A DNA stretch of 9,325 nucleotides from Candidatus Sumerlaeota bacterium (GCA_017161665.1 JADFCT010000131.1:1-9325), one strand, 5' to 3'. Positions 1 to 8,004 are shown, counted from the stretch's first letter. Program-made: numbers and translations. Notes: a model not told the origin generated them from the sequence alone.

Positions 1-1134
1 GACAGCATGTTGGTCGGTCGACATGTGGAACAGACACAATATTTCCGGCGCCTCCTTCAGGTGATCCAGACCTTCGTAATGGAAGGCGGTTGTATGCTGA
101 TCGGCCGGGGCGCGCCGTGTGTTGTCTCCAAAGGTCAGGGTATTCGAGTGCGCCTGGTCGCTTCTCCATCCGTCCGCATTGCCAATGTGATGGAAATGCT
201 GCAAGTGGATGAGACCGAGGCCGCCCATAAAGTAAAAGTCGCCGATGAAGAGCGCGCCTCTTTCTTGCAGCGTTTTTATGATAAAGATATTGATGATCCC
301 GTCAATTATGACATAACCATCAACATGGATCGAATGGACGCGAGGACGACCGCGGATTTGATTCTGGATGCGATGGAACATATCGCGCTGAATCACGAGC
401 CGGATTTCAAATTGTTCCCCCAACCGTGGGAGCCGGAGGAACTGATCAACCGGACGATTGTGCGATGGGATCGACAAAAAATGGCTCGGGTGCGAGCCGA
501 TGAAGATTTTGCTTTATCGAACAGCGATTCTCCCGAGGCGGGACGCCGGTTGCCAGTGGTCGCCTTTGCCTCGCGCTATGGCAGTGGCGCCCGATTGGTC
601 AGCGAAGTGATCCACTATCGCTTGGGGTATGAAGTGTTCGGATATAAGATTCTGGATCGTGTTTGCGAGGATTTGCAGTTGAGTCCCAAGATCCTCGGTC
701 GATTGGACGAACAGGGCAAAACAGCGGTTCAGTCTTTTATCGATGGCATTATGGTGGGGCACCGCGTCAGTCGGGAGGATTATTTCCGATCTCTGATCCG
801 AGTGGTCCGGGCGCTGATTATACAGGGCGGCGTGACGTTGATGGGGCGGGGATTGACCCATATCGTGGAACCCGGCGAAGGGGTTCGGGTTTTCATTACC
901 GCCTCCCAGGAAAAACGGCTGGCAAACTTGAGTGAACTGCGCGGTTTGGATGGGGCGCAGGCGGAAGATCGGCTCGCCAAACGGGACAAGGATATGGAGG
1001 ATTTCCTGCGCCAGTATTTCAATGTCCGCTATCCCGATTTGTGCCACTTTGACATGACGATCAACATGGATCGTTTAAACCATGTGACGGCGGCGGATGT
1101 CGTCCAGCGGGCGTTGGATTCGCTCCCCGGGTAG
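1..1134 (+). CDS. Cytidylate-kinase-like protein, two tandem domains (5' partial)
   Basis: The frame is open from base 1, so the gene begins upstream; the ATG at 7 falls inside the first domain and is not a credible start. The protein holds two copies of a P-loop nucleoside-monophosphate-kinase-like domain of the cytidylate kinase-like family. Copy 1 (about nt 1-390) lacks its N-terminal half because of the window edge. Copy 2 (about nt 553-1125) is complete. It opens with a glycine-rich loop ASRYGSGAR (nt 568-594), in which the usual Walker Lys is replaced as in much of this family. Both copies carry a GRG motif (GGCMLIGRG and GGVTLMGRG), a charged LID-like stretch and an identical TINMDR near the end. 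By eye they align without gaps over about 124 residues with about a third identity. Substrate is unknown; activity on CMP/dCMP is only a family-level guess. The gene is co-directional with the ATPase operon, 88 nt upstream of it. Confidence 0.8.
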   Translation, partial: DSMLVGRHVEQTQYFRRLLQVIQTFVMEGGCMLIGRGAPCVVSKGQGIRVRLVASPSVRIANVMEMLQVDETEAAHKVKVADEERASFLQRFYDKDIDDPVNYDITINMDRMDARTTADLILDAMEHIALNHEPDFKLFPQPWEPEELINRTIVRWDRQKMARVRADEDFALSNSDSPEAGRRLPVVAFASRYGSGARLVSEVIHYRLGYEVFGYKILDRVCEDLQLSPKILGRLDEQGKTAVQSFIDGIMVGHRVSREDYFRSLIRVVRALIIQGGVTLMGRGLTHIVEPGEGVRVFITASQEKRLANLSELRGLDGAQAEDRLAKRDKDMEDFLRQYFNVRYPDLCHFDMTINMDRLNHVTAADVVQRALDSLPG

Positions 1135-1222
1135 ATTCGTCGTTCGACATTTTATCAGACGGTGGAATTCGCGGCCCATGGCGGCGCGCGGATAAGACCG
1201 GAATACGGAAAGAGGCTTTAGC

Positions 1223-1846
1223 ATGGCTGAAGAACTGAAACACCTGCTCGAAAAGATCCAAAAGGACGGTGTCCAGAAAGCCGAGGACGAGGCGAAACGG
1301 ATTGTGGGCGATGCGCAAAGCAAGGCGAAGCGGATCGTGGACGAAGGGGAGGCCAAGGCCAAGGCGCTCTTGGAGCAAGCCGAAAAGGATGGCGAGAAAT
1401 ATCGGGAACGGGGAACCCGGGCCTTGGAACAGGCGGCGCGTGATCTGCTGATCTCGGTCGGCCAGGGCGTCGAGACGCTTCTGAATCAGACGATCCGGCG
1501 AGAAGTCCAGGCCACCCTGAATCCCGATGTCCTCAAGGATATGTTGGTCAAGATGGCCGGCGGATATCTGGAGTCCCAAAAAGGCGCCAAAGCGTTGATC
1601 CTGAATGAAGAGGATCAAAAGCAACTGGGCGCCTTTTTCTCCGAAAAAATGCAGGGCCTGTTGGATCAGGGATTAGAGATCAAGACGGATCCACGAGCCA
1701 CCAAGGGCTATCGGATTTTCATGAAAGACAAAAATCTCTATCACGATTTCACGGAAAAAGCGATCGCCGATGAAATCAGCGCCTATGTTCAACCCCAACT
1801 GCGCGATATCATTCAGAATGTGATCAACGAAGCGAAGGAGAACTGA
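1223..1846 (+). CDS. atpE: V/A-type ATPase subunit E (peripheral stalk)
   Basis: This 207-residue protein is the peripheral-stalk (stator) subunit that ties the A/B head to the membrane part of the rotary ATPase. Residues 1 to about 80 are a highly charged Ala/Lys/Glu helix with recurring AKRIV and EAKAKA segments, as expected of the long coiled coil of subunit E. The rest is a mixed globular domain that would bind the head. Length is usual for the family (about 190-210 residues). The start is supported by AAGAGG at 1210-1215, 7 nt before the ATG. It is the first gene of the ATPase cluster and ends 3 nt before the next gene. No separate partner stalk gene (G/H) is visible, so E may work alone or with an unlinked partner. 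Assignment rests on the coiled-coil pattern, length and operon position. Confidence 0.88.
   Translation: MAEELKHLLEKIQKDGVQKAEDEAKRIVGDAQSKAKRIVDEGEAKAKALLEQAEKDGEKYRERGTRALEQAARDLLISVGQGVETLLNQTIRREVQATLNPDVLKDMLVKMAGGYLESQKGAKALILNEEDQKQLGAFFSEKMQGLLDQGLEIKTDPRATKGYRIFMKDKNLYHDFTEKAIADEISAYVQPQLRDIIQNVINEAKEN
1835..1840 (+). promoter_or_regulatory. Ribosome binding site that favours a GTG start
   Basis: AAGGAG lies inside the last codons of atpE. It is 9 nt from the GTG at 1850 but 15 nt from the in-frame ATG at 1856. The spacing favours GTG as the start of the DUF2764 gene, adding only Met-Ala before the family-typical MYYLTASLP opening. Confidence 0.65.
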
Positions 1847-1849
1847 CCG

Positions 1850-2401
1850 GTGGCCATGTATTATTTGACAGCTTCCTTGCCGCCACTGGCTCTGGACGAT
1901 CCGGCTCCGGTTTCGCTTGATGAATTTCTGGCGTCAAACGCAGCTCAATTGAGCGAAGAGGAAATGACCGAGTTGCGCCGCATTGAATCAGCGGATAGCG
2001 AAGGCTTCCGTCACCCTTTCCTGGTCCGTTGGCGGGATTTCGATATTCAACTGCGCAACGCGCTGGCGCGAATCCGCTCAACGACAGCGAAGGAAAATCC
2101 GGCGAGCTTCATGCGTGAACATGACGGGTTCGACATGCGCGTGGAGCGCGTGGCCATTGAGGCCATGGGAATGGACGATCCGCTGGCGCGTGAGTTGATG
2201 CTGGATCGCTACCGTTGGGACGTGATCGACAATATGGTGTTATCGGAACGGTTTAGCGTCGGTGAAGTATACGCCTTCGCATTGAAATTGCGCATGGTCG
2301 AGCGCTGGCAGACCATGACGGATGTATTGGGCAGGGAAACGCTCAAGCGTTTACTTGCCGGGAATCTTGAATCCGCAGCGGAAGGGAAAGCCGAAGAATG
2401 A
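1850..2401 (+). CDS. DUF2764 protein of the V-type ATPase operon
   Basis: This 183-residue protein has the hallmarks of the DUF2764 family found between atpE and atpA in reduced bacterial V-ATPase operons. It opens with MYYLTASLPPLALDD, has a central region of mostly helical appearance (DFDIQLRNALARIR) and ends with the block LDRYRWDVIDNM...FSVGEVYAFALKLRMVERW. Biochemical function is not established. Placement in the operon, and the absence of genes for subunits C, F and G, suggest a structural part of the ATPase. The C-terminal helical block with a final E-R-W resembles the end of subunit C/d repeats, but this is inference. The start is GTG (see the ribosome binding site at 1835-1840); ATG at 1856 is the alternative. 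The stop overlaps the atpA start as ATGA (2398-2401), which implies translational coupling. No signal peptide or membrane segment is visible. Confidence 0.85.
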   Translation: MAMYYLTASLPPLALDDPAPVSLDEFLASNAAQLSEEEMTELRRIESADSEGFRHPFLVRWRDFDIQLRNALARIRSTTAKENPASFMREHDGFDMRVERVAIEAMGMDDPLARELMLDRYRWDVIDNMVLSERFSVGEVYAFALKLRMVERWQTMTDVLGRETLKRLLAGNLESAAEGKAEE

Positions 2402-4128
2402 GTCAAAAGGGATCTTATGGCACTATAGTCGGTGTGAACGGCAACATGCTGACCGTCGAATTCGGCGAATCAATCAGTCAAAATGAAGTGGGATACGCTA
2501 TCTTGGGCGACAAGCGATTAATGGCCGAAGTGATTCGTGTCCGCGGGACCGTGGCTGACATGCAGGTCTTCGAAGACACACAGGGATTGACCGTCGGCGG
2601 ACAGGTGGAGTTTACCGATGAGATGCTGTCCGTCGAACTGGGCCCTGGTCTCTTGACCCAGGTCTTTGATGGGCTTCAGAATCCGTTGCCGCGACTGGCC
2701 GAGCAATTCGGTTTTTTCCTTGAGCGCGGCAACTATATCAGCGCCTTGCCCCGCGATCTGACATGGGACTTCGCCGCGGTGGTGAATGTCGGCGATACCG
2801 TCATGGCGGGCGACACGCTGGGGATCGTTCCGGAAGGTTTGTTCCAGCACCGGATCATGGTTCCTTTCTCCCTACGGGGCGTGGCCAAGGTCAAGTCCAT
2901 CGTTTCCGAAGGCGGATACACGGTCGAGCAGGAAGTGGCCGTTCTGGAAACGGAAGCCGGCGACTTGTCTGTCTCCATGGTGCAGACCTGGCCGGTCAAG
3001 GTGCCGATTCGATGCTTTGAAGAGCGCATGAAGCCAACGGAACAGATGATCACCAAGCAGCGGATTCTGGACACGTTGTTCCCGGTGGCCAAGGGGGGCA
3101 CGTTCTGTGTGCCCGGGCCTTTCGGCGCAGGCAAGACCGTCTTGCAGCAGTTGACCAGCCGACATGCCGACGTGGACGTTGTTGTCGTGGCCGCCTGTGG
3201 TGAACGCGCGGGTGAGGTCGTCGAGACATTGCGTGAGTTTCCGCACCTGACCGACCCACGGACCGGCAAGAGCCTGATGGAGCGGACGATCATCATTTGT
3301 AACACAAGTTCCATGCCCGTAGCCGCCCGTGAAGCCTCTGTTTATACGGCTGTGACGTTGGCCGAATATTATCGACAGATGGGGCTGAGCGTTCTCTTGC
3401 TGGCGGATTCCACGTCACGCTGGGCGCAGGCCTTGCGCGAAATGTCCGGACGCCTGGAGGAAATCCCGGGTGAGGAAGCGTTCCCCGCCTATCTGGAGTC
3501 GGTTATCGCTTCGTTCTATGAACGGGCCGGTATTGTTCGCCTGCGGGATGGCTCCATTGGTTCGGTCACCATTGGCGGAACGGTTTCGCCGGCCGGTGGC
3601 GATTTTGAAGAACCCGTCACCCAAGCCACGCTGAAAGTCGTCGGGGCCTTCCATGGCCTGTCCCGCGAACGTTCGGACGCCCGACGGTATCCAGCCATCC
3701 ACCCCTTGGACAGTTGGAGCAAATATCCCAGTTTGATCGAATCCGAGACATTGGATTTGGCGCGCCAGATATTGCGTCAGGGACACGACGTTGAGGAAAT
3801 GATGAAGGTGGTCGAAGAAGAAGGCACGGCGATTGAGGACTTCATGATGTACCTCAAGGCCGATTATCTCGACGCCTCCTATCTGCAACAGGACGCGTTC
3901 AATGATGTGGACGCCGCTACATCGGGCGAGCGTCAAAAGCACGTTTTTGACTTCGTGGCCAAAGTCCTGCGAACAGAACTGAAGTTCCAGGAACACGCCG
4001 AAGCGCGGCAATTCTTCCTGTCGTTGACACAGACGACCCGCGACTGGAATCGCGCGGAATGGGAAAGCGACGAGTTCAAAGACGTCGAAAAGAAACTCCA
4101 TCAGATGCTTGCCGAGGTGACCAAATAA
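2398..4128 (+). CDS. atpA: V/A-type ATPase catalytic subunit A
   Basis: This is the 576-residue catalytic A subunit, which hydrolyses or makes ATP at the A/B interface of the soluble head. An N-terminal beta-barrel domain is followed by the V-type-specific insertion (about residues 110-200) that separates A from F-type beta subunits. The Walker A loop is GPFGAGKT at residues 240-247 (Lys246, Thr247). The GER motif gives the likely catalytic Glu269. Walker B is VLLLAD at 332-337, followed by STSRWAQALREMSGRLEEIPGEE, and a C-terminal helical domain completes the protein. The LQQLTSRHADVDVVVVAACGE style is closer to chlamydial and other bacterial V-type A subunits than to archaeal ones. Length is normal (about 575-595). 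A purine-rich AAGGGA at 2382-2387 lies 10 nt before the ATG, and the start overlaps the previous stop. No catalytic residue is missing. Confidence 0.97.
   Translation: MSQKGSYGTIVGVNGNMLTVEFGESISQNEVGYAILGDKRLMAEVIRVRGTVADMQVFEDTQGLTVGGQVEFTDEMLSVELGPGLLTQVFDGLQNPLPRLAEQFGFFLERGNYISALPRDLTWDFAAVVNVGDTVMAGDTLGIVPEGLFQHRIMVPFSLRGVAKVKSIVSEGGYTVEQEVAVLETEAGDLSVSMVQTWPVKVPIRCFEERMKPTEQMITKQRILDTLFPVAKGGTFCVPGPFGAGKTVLQQLTSRHADVDVVVVAACGERAGEVVETLREFPHLTDPRTGKSLMERTIIICNTSSMPVAAREASVYTAVTLAEYYRQMGLSVLLLADSTSRWAQALREMSGRLEEIPGEEAFPAYLESVIASFYERAGIVRLRDGSIGSVTIGGTVSPAGGDFEEPVTQATLKVVGAFHGLSRERSDARRYPAIHPLDSWSKYPSLIESETLDLARQILRQGHDVEEMMKVVEEEGTAIEDFMMYLKADYLDASYLQQDAFNDVDAATSGERQKHVFDFVAKVLRTELKFQEHAEARQFFLSLTQTTRDWNRAEWESDEFKDVEKKLHQMLAEVTK
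4114..4120 (+). promoter_or_regulatory. Ribosome binding site fixing the atpB start
   Basis: GAGGTGA lies 7 nt before the ATG at 4128. It supports that start over the in-frame ATG at 4059, which would add 23 residues of atypical Arg/Lys-rich sequence read entirely within the end of atpA. Confidence 0.8.
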
Positions 4129-5453
4129 TGCGAAAAGTTTACAACAAAATCAATCAGATCGCAGGCAGCGTGATCACCATCCAGGCCTCCGGCGTCGCCT
4201 ATAACGAGTTGGCCGAGATCACCACTGACGCGGGCCCCGCGTTGGCGCAGGTGATCAGTATGCGTGGCGACAACGTCTCGCTTCTGGTTTTCGCCGGCAC
4301 ACGCGGCATCTCCACGGCATCGGAGATCCGCTTTTTGGGCAAGCAACTGGAAACCTCATACACGCCCGCCTTGCTGGGGCGCGTTTTTGACGGATCCGGT
4401 CGCCCCCGCGACAAAGGGCCGGCCATGCAGGAAAATATGATTCCCATCAAGGGACCGGCGGTGAACCCGGCCAAGCGGATCATCCCCAAAAACATGATCC
4501 GCACGGGCATCCCCATGATCGATATTTTCAACACCCTGGTTGAGTCTCAGAAACTGCCGATTTTCTCCATCCCCGGCGAGCCGTACAACGAACTGCTGGC
4601 GCGGATCGCCATGCACGCCGAGGTCGATCTTCTGATTCTGGGCGGCATGGGATTGAAGTATGACGACTACCTCTTTTTTCGAGACACCTTCGAAAAAGAG
4701 GGCATTCTGTCTCGGTCCATCCTGTACGTCCATACAGCGGCTGACCCGTCCGTCGAGTGTATCCAGGTTCCGGACACCTGCTTGTCCGTGGCCGAGAAAT
4801 TCGCCTTGGACGGCAAGCGCGTCCTCGTTCTTCTGACCGACATGACGAACTATGCCGACTCGCTCAAGGAAATCGCCATCACCATGGAACAGATTCCATC
4901 GAACCGTGGGTACCCGGGCGACTTGTACAGCAGTCTGGCCGCCCGCTATGAACGCGCCGTTGACTTTGAAGGCGCCGGCTCCATCACGGTCTTGGCCGTA
5001 ACCACCATGCCGGGCGATGACGTCACACACCCGGTGCCCGACAACACGGGTTACATCACAGAAGGTCAGTTCTATCTGCGCAATGGTCGTATTGAACCGT
5101 TTGGCTCCCTGAGCCGACTGAAACAGCAGGTCAACGGCGAAACACGAGGCGACCACCGGCAGATCATGAACACGATGATCCAATTATACGCCTCGGCCCG
5201 TGACAGTATGGAAAAGCAGTCCATGGGATTCCGTATGAGCGATTGGGATCTGAAACTCATCAAGTACTCCGACCGTTTCGAGTCCGAGATGATGGATCTG
5301 AGTGTGGCGCTTCCTCTGGAAGAGGCATTGGACTTAGGATGGAAAATCCTTTCGGATATTTTTGAGCCCTCCGAAACGGGGATTCCGACGCGCCTGATCG
5401 AGCAGTTCTGGCCCCGGGAAACGGCGAAAGTGGGCGCCGCTCCGGCCGAGTAG
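4128..5453 (+). CDS. atpB: V/A-type ATPase regulatory subunit B
   Basis: This 441-residue protein is the non-catalytic nucleotide-binding B subunit that alternates with A in the hexameric head. The chosen ATG shares its A with the atpA stop (TAATG, 4126-4130), has a well-placed ribosome binding site and gives the family-typical N-terminus MRKVYNKINQIAGSVITI. The position of the Walker A loop holds IFSIPGEPYNELLARIA (residues 145-161), lacking the GKT of catalytic subunits, as in all B subunits. Downstream are LVLLTDMTNYADSLKEIA, the strongly conserved NRGYPGDLYSSLAARYERA, containing the Arg finger region, and DVTHPVPDNTGYITEGQFYL. The C-terminal ALPLEEALDLGWKIL block matches bacterial V-type B proteins. 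Length is normal. It is coupled to atpA, which suits the 3:3 stoichiometry of the two subunits. Confidence 0.97.
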   Translation: MRKVYNKINQIAGSVITIQASGVAYNELAEITTDAGPALAQVISMRGDNVSLLVFAGTRGISTASEIRFLGKQLETSYTPALLGRVFDGSGRPRDKGPAMQENMIPIKGPAVNPAKRIIPKNMIRTGIPMIDIFNTLVESQKLPIFSIPGEPYNELLARIAMHAEVDLLILGGMGLKYDDYLFFRDTFEKEGILSRSILYVHTAADPSVECIQVPDTCLSVAEKFALDGKRVLVLLTDMTNYADSLKEIAITMEQIPSNRGYPGDLYSSLAARYERAVDFEGAGSITVLAVTTMPGDDVTHPVPDNTGYITEGQFYLRNGRIEPFGSLSRLKQQVNGETRGDHRQIMNTMIQLYASARDSMEKQSMGFRMSDWDLKLIKYSDRFESEMMDLSVALPLEEALDLGWKILSDIFEPSETGIPTRLIEQFWPRETAKVGAAPAE

Positions 5454-5507
5454 TCAGTACGCAGGGTGTCCGAAATTCGAAGTTAATCTCCAAGCGCGGA
5501 AAACACT

Positions 5508-6110
5508 ATGGCAAAAATTAAAAAAACAAAAACGGTTCTCAAGGCGCAGCGTGACGCGCTGGCCCGGTATAATCGCTACTTGCCGACGCTGGAACTGAAG
5601 AAAACGCAACTGCGACTGGAAGTCCGGCGCGCTGAAGCGGCCATTGAAAAGAAGGTCGAGGAGCGAGAAAAGACGTTTAACAAGGTGGCGCTCTGGGCGC
5701 GCATCTTCGCCGATGATGTGGATTTGAGCGATATGATCAAACTTGTCGGCGTGGAACAGGACGAGGAAAACATTGCGGGCGTCAATATCCCCTTGTTTCA
5801 AAGGGCCGTGTTTGAGTTGACCCCCGTCGATTATTTTGAAACGGCTCCTTGGGTCGATGACGGCTTGAAGGCGTTGCAGGAATTGCTGAGTCTGGATTCG
5901 GAAATCATTCTTCTGAAAAAAGCCGCCGATCTGTTGAGCGAGGAACTGCGTGTCACGTCCCAGCGAGTCAACCTTTTCGAACGCGTCATGATCCCCGATA
6001 CGAAAGAAAACATTCGGGTCATCAAAATTGCCTTGGGCGACGCACAGACGGCCGGGGTGGCGCGGGCCAAGACGGCGAAGAAAAAAATCATCGAGAAGGC
6101 GGGTGTCTGA
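5508..6110 (+). CDS. atpD: V/A-type ATPase subunit D (central rotor shaft)
   Basis: This 200-residue protein is the central stalk shaft that turns inside the A/B head. It is mostly long helix: a basic start (MAKIKKTKTVLKAQRDAL), then YLPTLELKKTQLRLEVRRAE as the first shaft helix, and a C-terminal helix SEELRVTSQRVNLFERVMIPDTKENIRVIKIAL ending in a Lys-rich KTAKKKI. The RVNLFE...IP signature and 200-residue length are standard for subunit D. The WVDDGLKALQEL middle resembles chlamydial-type D proteins. It lies 54 nt after atpB. Its ribosome binding site is weak (GCGGAA, about 5495-5500), compensated perhaps by the very A-rich first codons. The stop overlaps the atpI start as TGATG (6108-6112). 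The usual partner of D, subunit F, is not encoded in the window. Confidence 0.93.
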   Translation: MAKIKKTKTVLKAQRDALARYNRYLPTLELKKTQLRLEVRRAEAAIEKKVEEREKTFNKVALWARIFADDVDLSDMIKLVGVEQDEENIAGVNIPLFQRAVFELTPVDYFETAPWVDDGLKALQELLSLDSEIILLKKAADLLSEELRVTSQRVNLFERVMIPDTKENIRVIKIALGDAQTAGVARAKTAKKKIIEKAGV

Positions 6111-7921
6111 TGATTGTAAAAATGAAGAAGGTCTTCGTCATGTGTATGGATGAGGATCGCGATCAGGCCTTGGATGCATTGCGGGAACTCGGTGTGCTCC
6201 ATGTAACGCAGGAAAAGGAGCCTTCGGGACGGAATCTGGATGAGGCCCGCGATCGGACCCATCGCGCCACGCGCGCCATGAATCTGTTGCGCACGGTCAT
6301 TGCCGATTTACCTTCGGTCGACCCGGCCGACCCGGCTGAAGACTTCGATGTTGACAAGGCGTTTGAGAATATTCTGGACCTTTCGGAAAAACGCGCGCGC
6401 TATGAAGACACGCTCAAGGAGTTGCGGGGAGAACTCGAACGCGTCAGACCGTTCGGTGATTTTGATCCGGCCGATGTGAACGCCCTGGCCGACCGGGGCA
6501 TTGCCGTGCGTTTCTTTGAGTTGCTGGGCGAAGACGTTCCCGAGTGGCCGGAAAATGTGACGGTCGAAGAATTTCATAATGACGGCAAGAAATCATATGT
6601 GGCCGTCATCGGCGCTCCCGAAGCGGTGGCTTCCAATGCCATCACCGCCAAAGAATTCCCCATGCCGGAAATGTCCACGGCCCAACTTAAGGCGTGGGAA
6701 GCGGAATTGATCCAGTCGATCGCCCAATGCGTCGAGGCCATTCAGGCCGTGGCGCCCCATGCCGAAATCATCGAAAAGCGACTGGCGGATTATGAAAACG
6801 ATCAGCGCTTTCTGGAAGTCAAACTGGGCATGGGGGAAAACGGGAAAATTGGCTATGTCTCCGGCTACTGCCCCGAGCCTTTCATCTGCAATGTGGAAGA
6901 CAAGGCCGCCCTTAAGGGATGGGGACTGGTGATTCGTGAACCCGAGCCGGAGGAACAGCCGCCGACGCTGATTCACTATCCCTTCTGGGTGCGCCCCATC
7001 AAAGCCGTTTTTGATGTTTTGGAAATCTTCCCCGGTTATCGGGAGGCGGATATTTCGATCGCCTTCTTGTTTTTCTTCAGCCTCTTTTTCGCCATGCTGA
7101 TCGGTGACGCCGGGTATGGTCTGATTTTCCTGGGCTTGACGATTGGCGCCCGGGCGGTCATGCGCAAAGCCCCCCATTATCCATTTACCCTCTTGGGCGC
7201 GTTGAGTTTGTGTACGGTGGCGTGGGGTGTCCTGTCGGGCAACTACTTTGGCGTGACGCCGGAGACCTTTGCGGAGACGGCTCCCCCGGGATGGCTGGCG
7301 TTTTTGTTTCAGTTTCAGGTCGAGTGGCTGACGGTGCAGGAAAACGCCATGGGCTTATGCTTTCTGATTGGCGCCATTCACTTGACACTGGCCCATGCGT
7401 GGAATGCGATTGTGTGTTTCCCGCAATTGTACGCCTATGCCCAAATCGGTTGGGCATGTATGACCTGGACCATGTATTGCGTGGCCTGTAAGATGGTCCT
7501 GGGATATGAAATCCCGGTGTCACTTATGGTGGGCCTCTTCAGCGTGGGATTCATTTTAATCGTTCTCTTCATGACCCCGGCGCGGGAGATCAAGCGCGAA
7601 TGGATTCGCCATGCCATGTTGCCGCTGAGTTTCATCAGCAACTTCGTGGACATTGTCTCTTACGTGCGCCTTTTTGCCGTGTCCATGGCATCGCTGGCGG
7701 TGGCCAGAAGTTTTAATGACATGGCCATGAATATTGGTTTTGATGGCTTCTGGGTGGGATTGATCACTGCGCTGATTCTTTTCCTGGGCCATACGCTGAA
7801 CATTGTATTATGCGCTTTGGGCGTTCTGGTCCATGGCGTTCGGTTGAACACACTGGAATTTTCGCTCCATAAAGAAATGCAGTGGTCGGGTTTGCCCTAC
7901 CAGCCCTTTAAGCGCCGGTAG
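6110..7921 (+). CDS. atpI: V/A-type ATPase subunit I (membrane stator, a-subunit)
   Basis: This 603-residue protein is the membrane stator that forms the ion half-channels against the c ring. Residues 1 to about 305 form the soluble arm, with coiled-coil stretches around 75-110 and 195-235. From about residue 310 there are roughly eight hydrophobic segments, beginning ISIAFLFFFSLFFAMLIGDAGYG. The essential ion-path Arg is Arg520 in SYVRLFAVSMASLAVA. A second conserved stretch, GHTLNIVLCALGVLVHGVRLNTLEF, contains His575 and Arg578. The C-terminus GLPYQPFKRR is typical. Length is slightly below the usual 620-660 residues, through a compact soluble arm. AAGG at 6096-6099 lies 10 nt before the ATG; Met5 at 6122 is an alternative start. 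The gene overlaps atpD by one base, suggesting coupled translation. Confidence 0.95.
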   Translation: MIVKMKKVFVMCMDEDRDQALDALRELGVLHVTQEKEPSGRNLDEARDRTHRATRAMNLLRTVIADLPSVDPADPAEDFDVDKAFENILDLSEKRARYEDTLKELRGELERVRPFGDFDPADVNALADRGIAVRFFELLGEDVPEWPENVTVEEFHNDGKKSYVAVIGAPEAVASNAITAKEFPMPEMSTAQLKAWEAELIQSIAQCVEAIQAVAPHAEIIEKRLADYENDQRFLEVKLGMGENGKIGYVSGYCPEPFICNVEDKAALKGWGLVIREPEPEEQPPTLIHYPFWVRPIKAVFDVLEIFPGYREADISIAFLFFFSLFFAMLIGDAGYGLIFLGLTIGARAVMRKAPHYPFTLLGALSLCTVAWGVLSGNYFGVTPETFAETAPPGWLAFLFQFQVEWLTVQENAMGLCFLIGAIHLTLAHAWNAIVCFPQLYAYAQIGWACMTWTMYCVACKMVLGYEIPVSLMVGLFSVGFILIVLFMTPAREIKREWIRHAMLPLSFISNFVDIVSYVRLFAVSMASLAVARSFNDMAMNIGFDGFWVGLITALILFLGHTLNIVLCALGVLVHGVRLNTLEFSLHKEMQWSGLPYQPFKRR

Positions 7922-7947
7922 GGTGGAATCGAGAGAGGGAACAACGA

Positions 7948-7969
7948 CGATCCCGCCGGATCGGGATCG
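7948..7969 (+). promoter_or_regulatory. Perfect 8-bp hairpin in the atpI-atpK gap
   Basis: CGATCCCG (7948-7955) and CGGGATCG (7962-7969) form a perfect 8-bp stem with a 6-nt loop, CCGGAT. No T-run follows (CTTCAGATTATTTG), so it is not a classic terminator. It could be an RNA-processing or stabilising element upstream of the c-subunit gene, whose product is needed in many copies. The function is inferred. Confidence 0.5.
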
Positions 7970-7990
7970 CTTCAGATTATTTGTTGAAAC

Positions 7991-7995
7991 AGGAG
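7991..7995 (+). promoter_or_regulatory. Strong ribosome binding site of atpK
   Basis: AGGAG sits 9 nt before the ATG at 8005, in an AT-rich stretch that should be unstructured (TTATTTGTTGAAAC). This gives atpK an independent translation start. A second GAGG at 8000-8003 is too close to the start codon to be the main site. Confidence 0.7.
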
Positions 7996-8004
7996 ATTTG
8001 AGGA

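Noticed and set aside
7..1134. ATG at 7 as the start of the kinase-like gene.
   Set aside because: The frame is open to base 1. Alignment with the second copy shows position 7 is in the middle of the first domain, at the counterpart of MVGHR in copy 2.
1135..1222. Promoter or terminator in the 88-nt gap before atpE.
   Set aside because: I found no convincing -35/-10 pair and no stem with a T-run. Whether atpE is co-transcribed with the kinase-like gene stays open.
3415..4101. Open frame of 228 codons on the - strand opposite atpA.
   Set aside because: It is fully inside the unmistakable atpA coding region, with no family signature and no independent start signal.
4059..4127. Possible 23-residue N-terminal extension of AtpB from an upstream ATG.
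   Set aside because: It reads inside atpA and encodes an atypical Arg/Lys-rich stretch. The ATG at 4128 has a well-placed GAGGTGA and gives the family N-terminus.
4356..5183. Long open frame (275 codons) on the - strand opposite atpB.
   Set aside because: It lies wholly within the clear atpB gene, shows no recognisable domain, and is the usual mirror of codon bias in a conserved gene.
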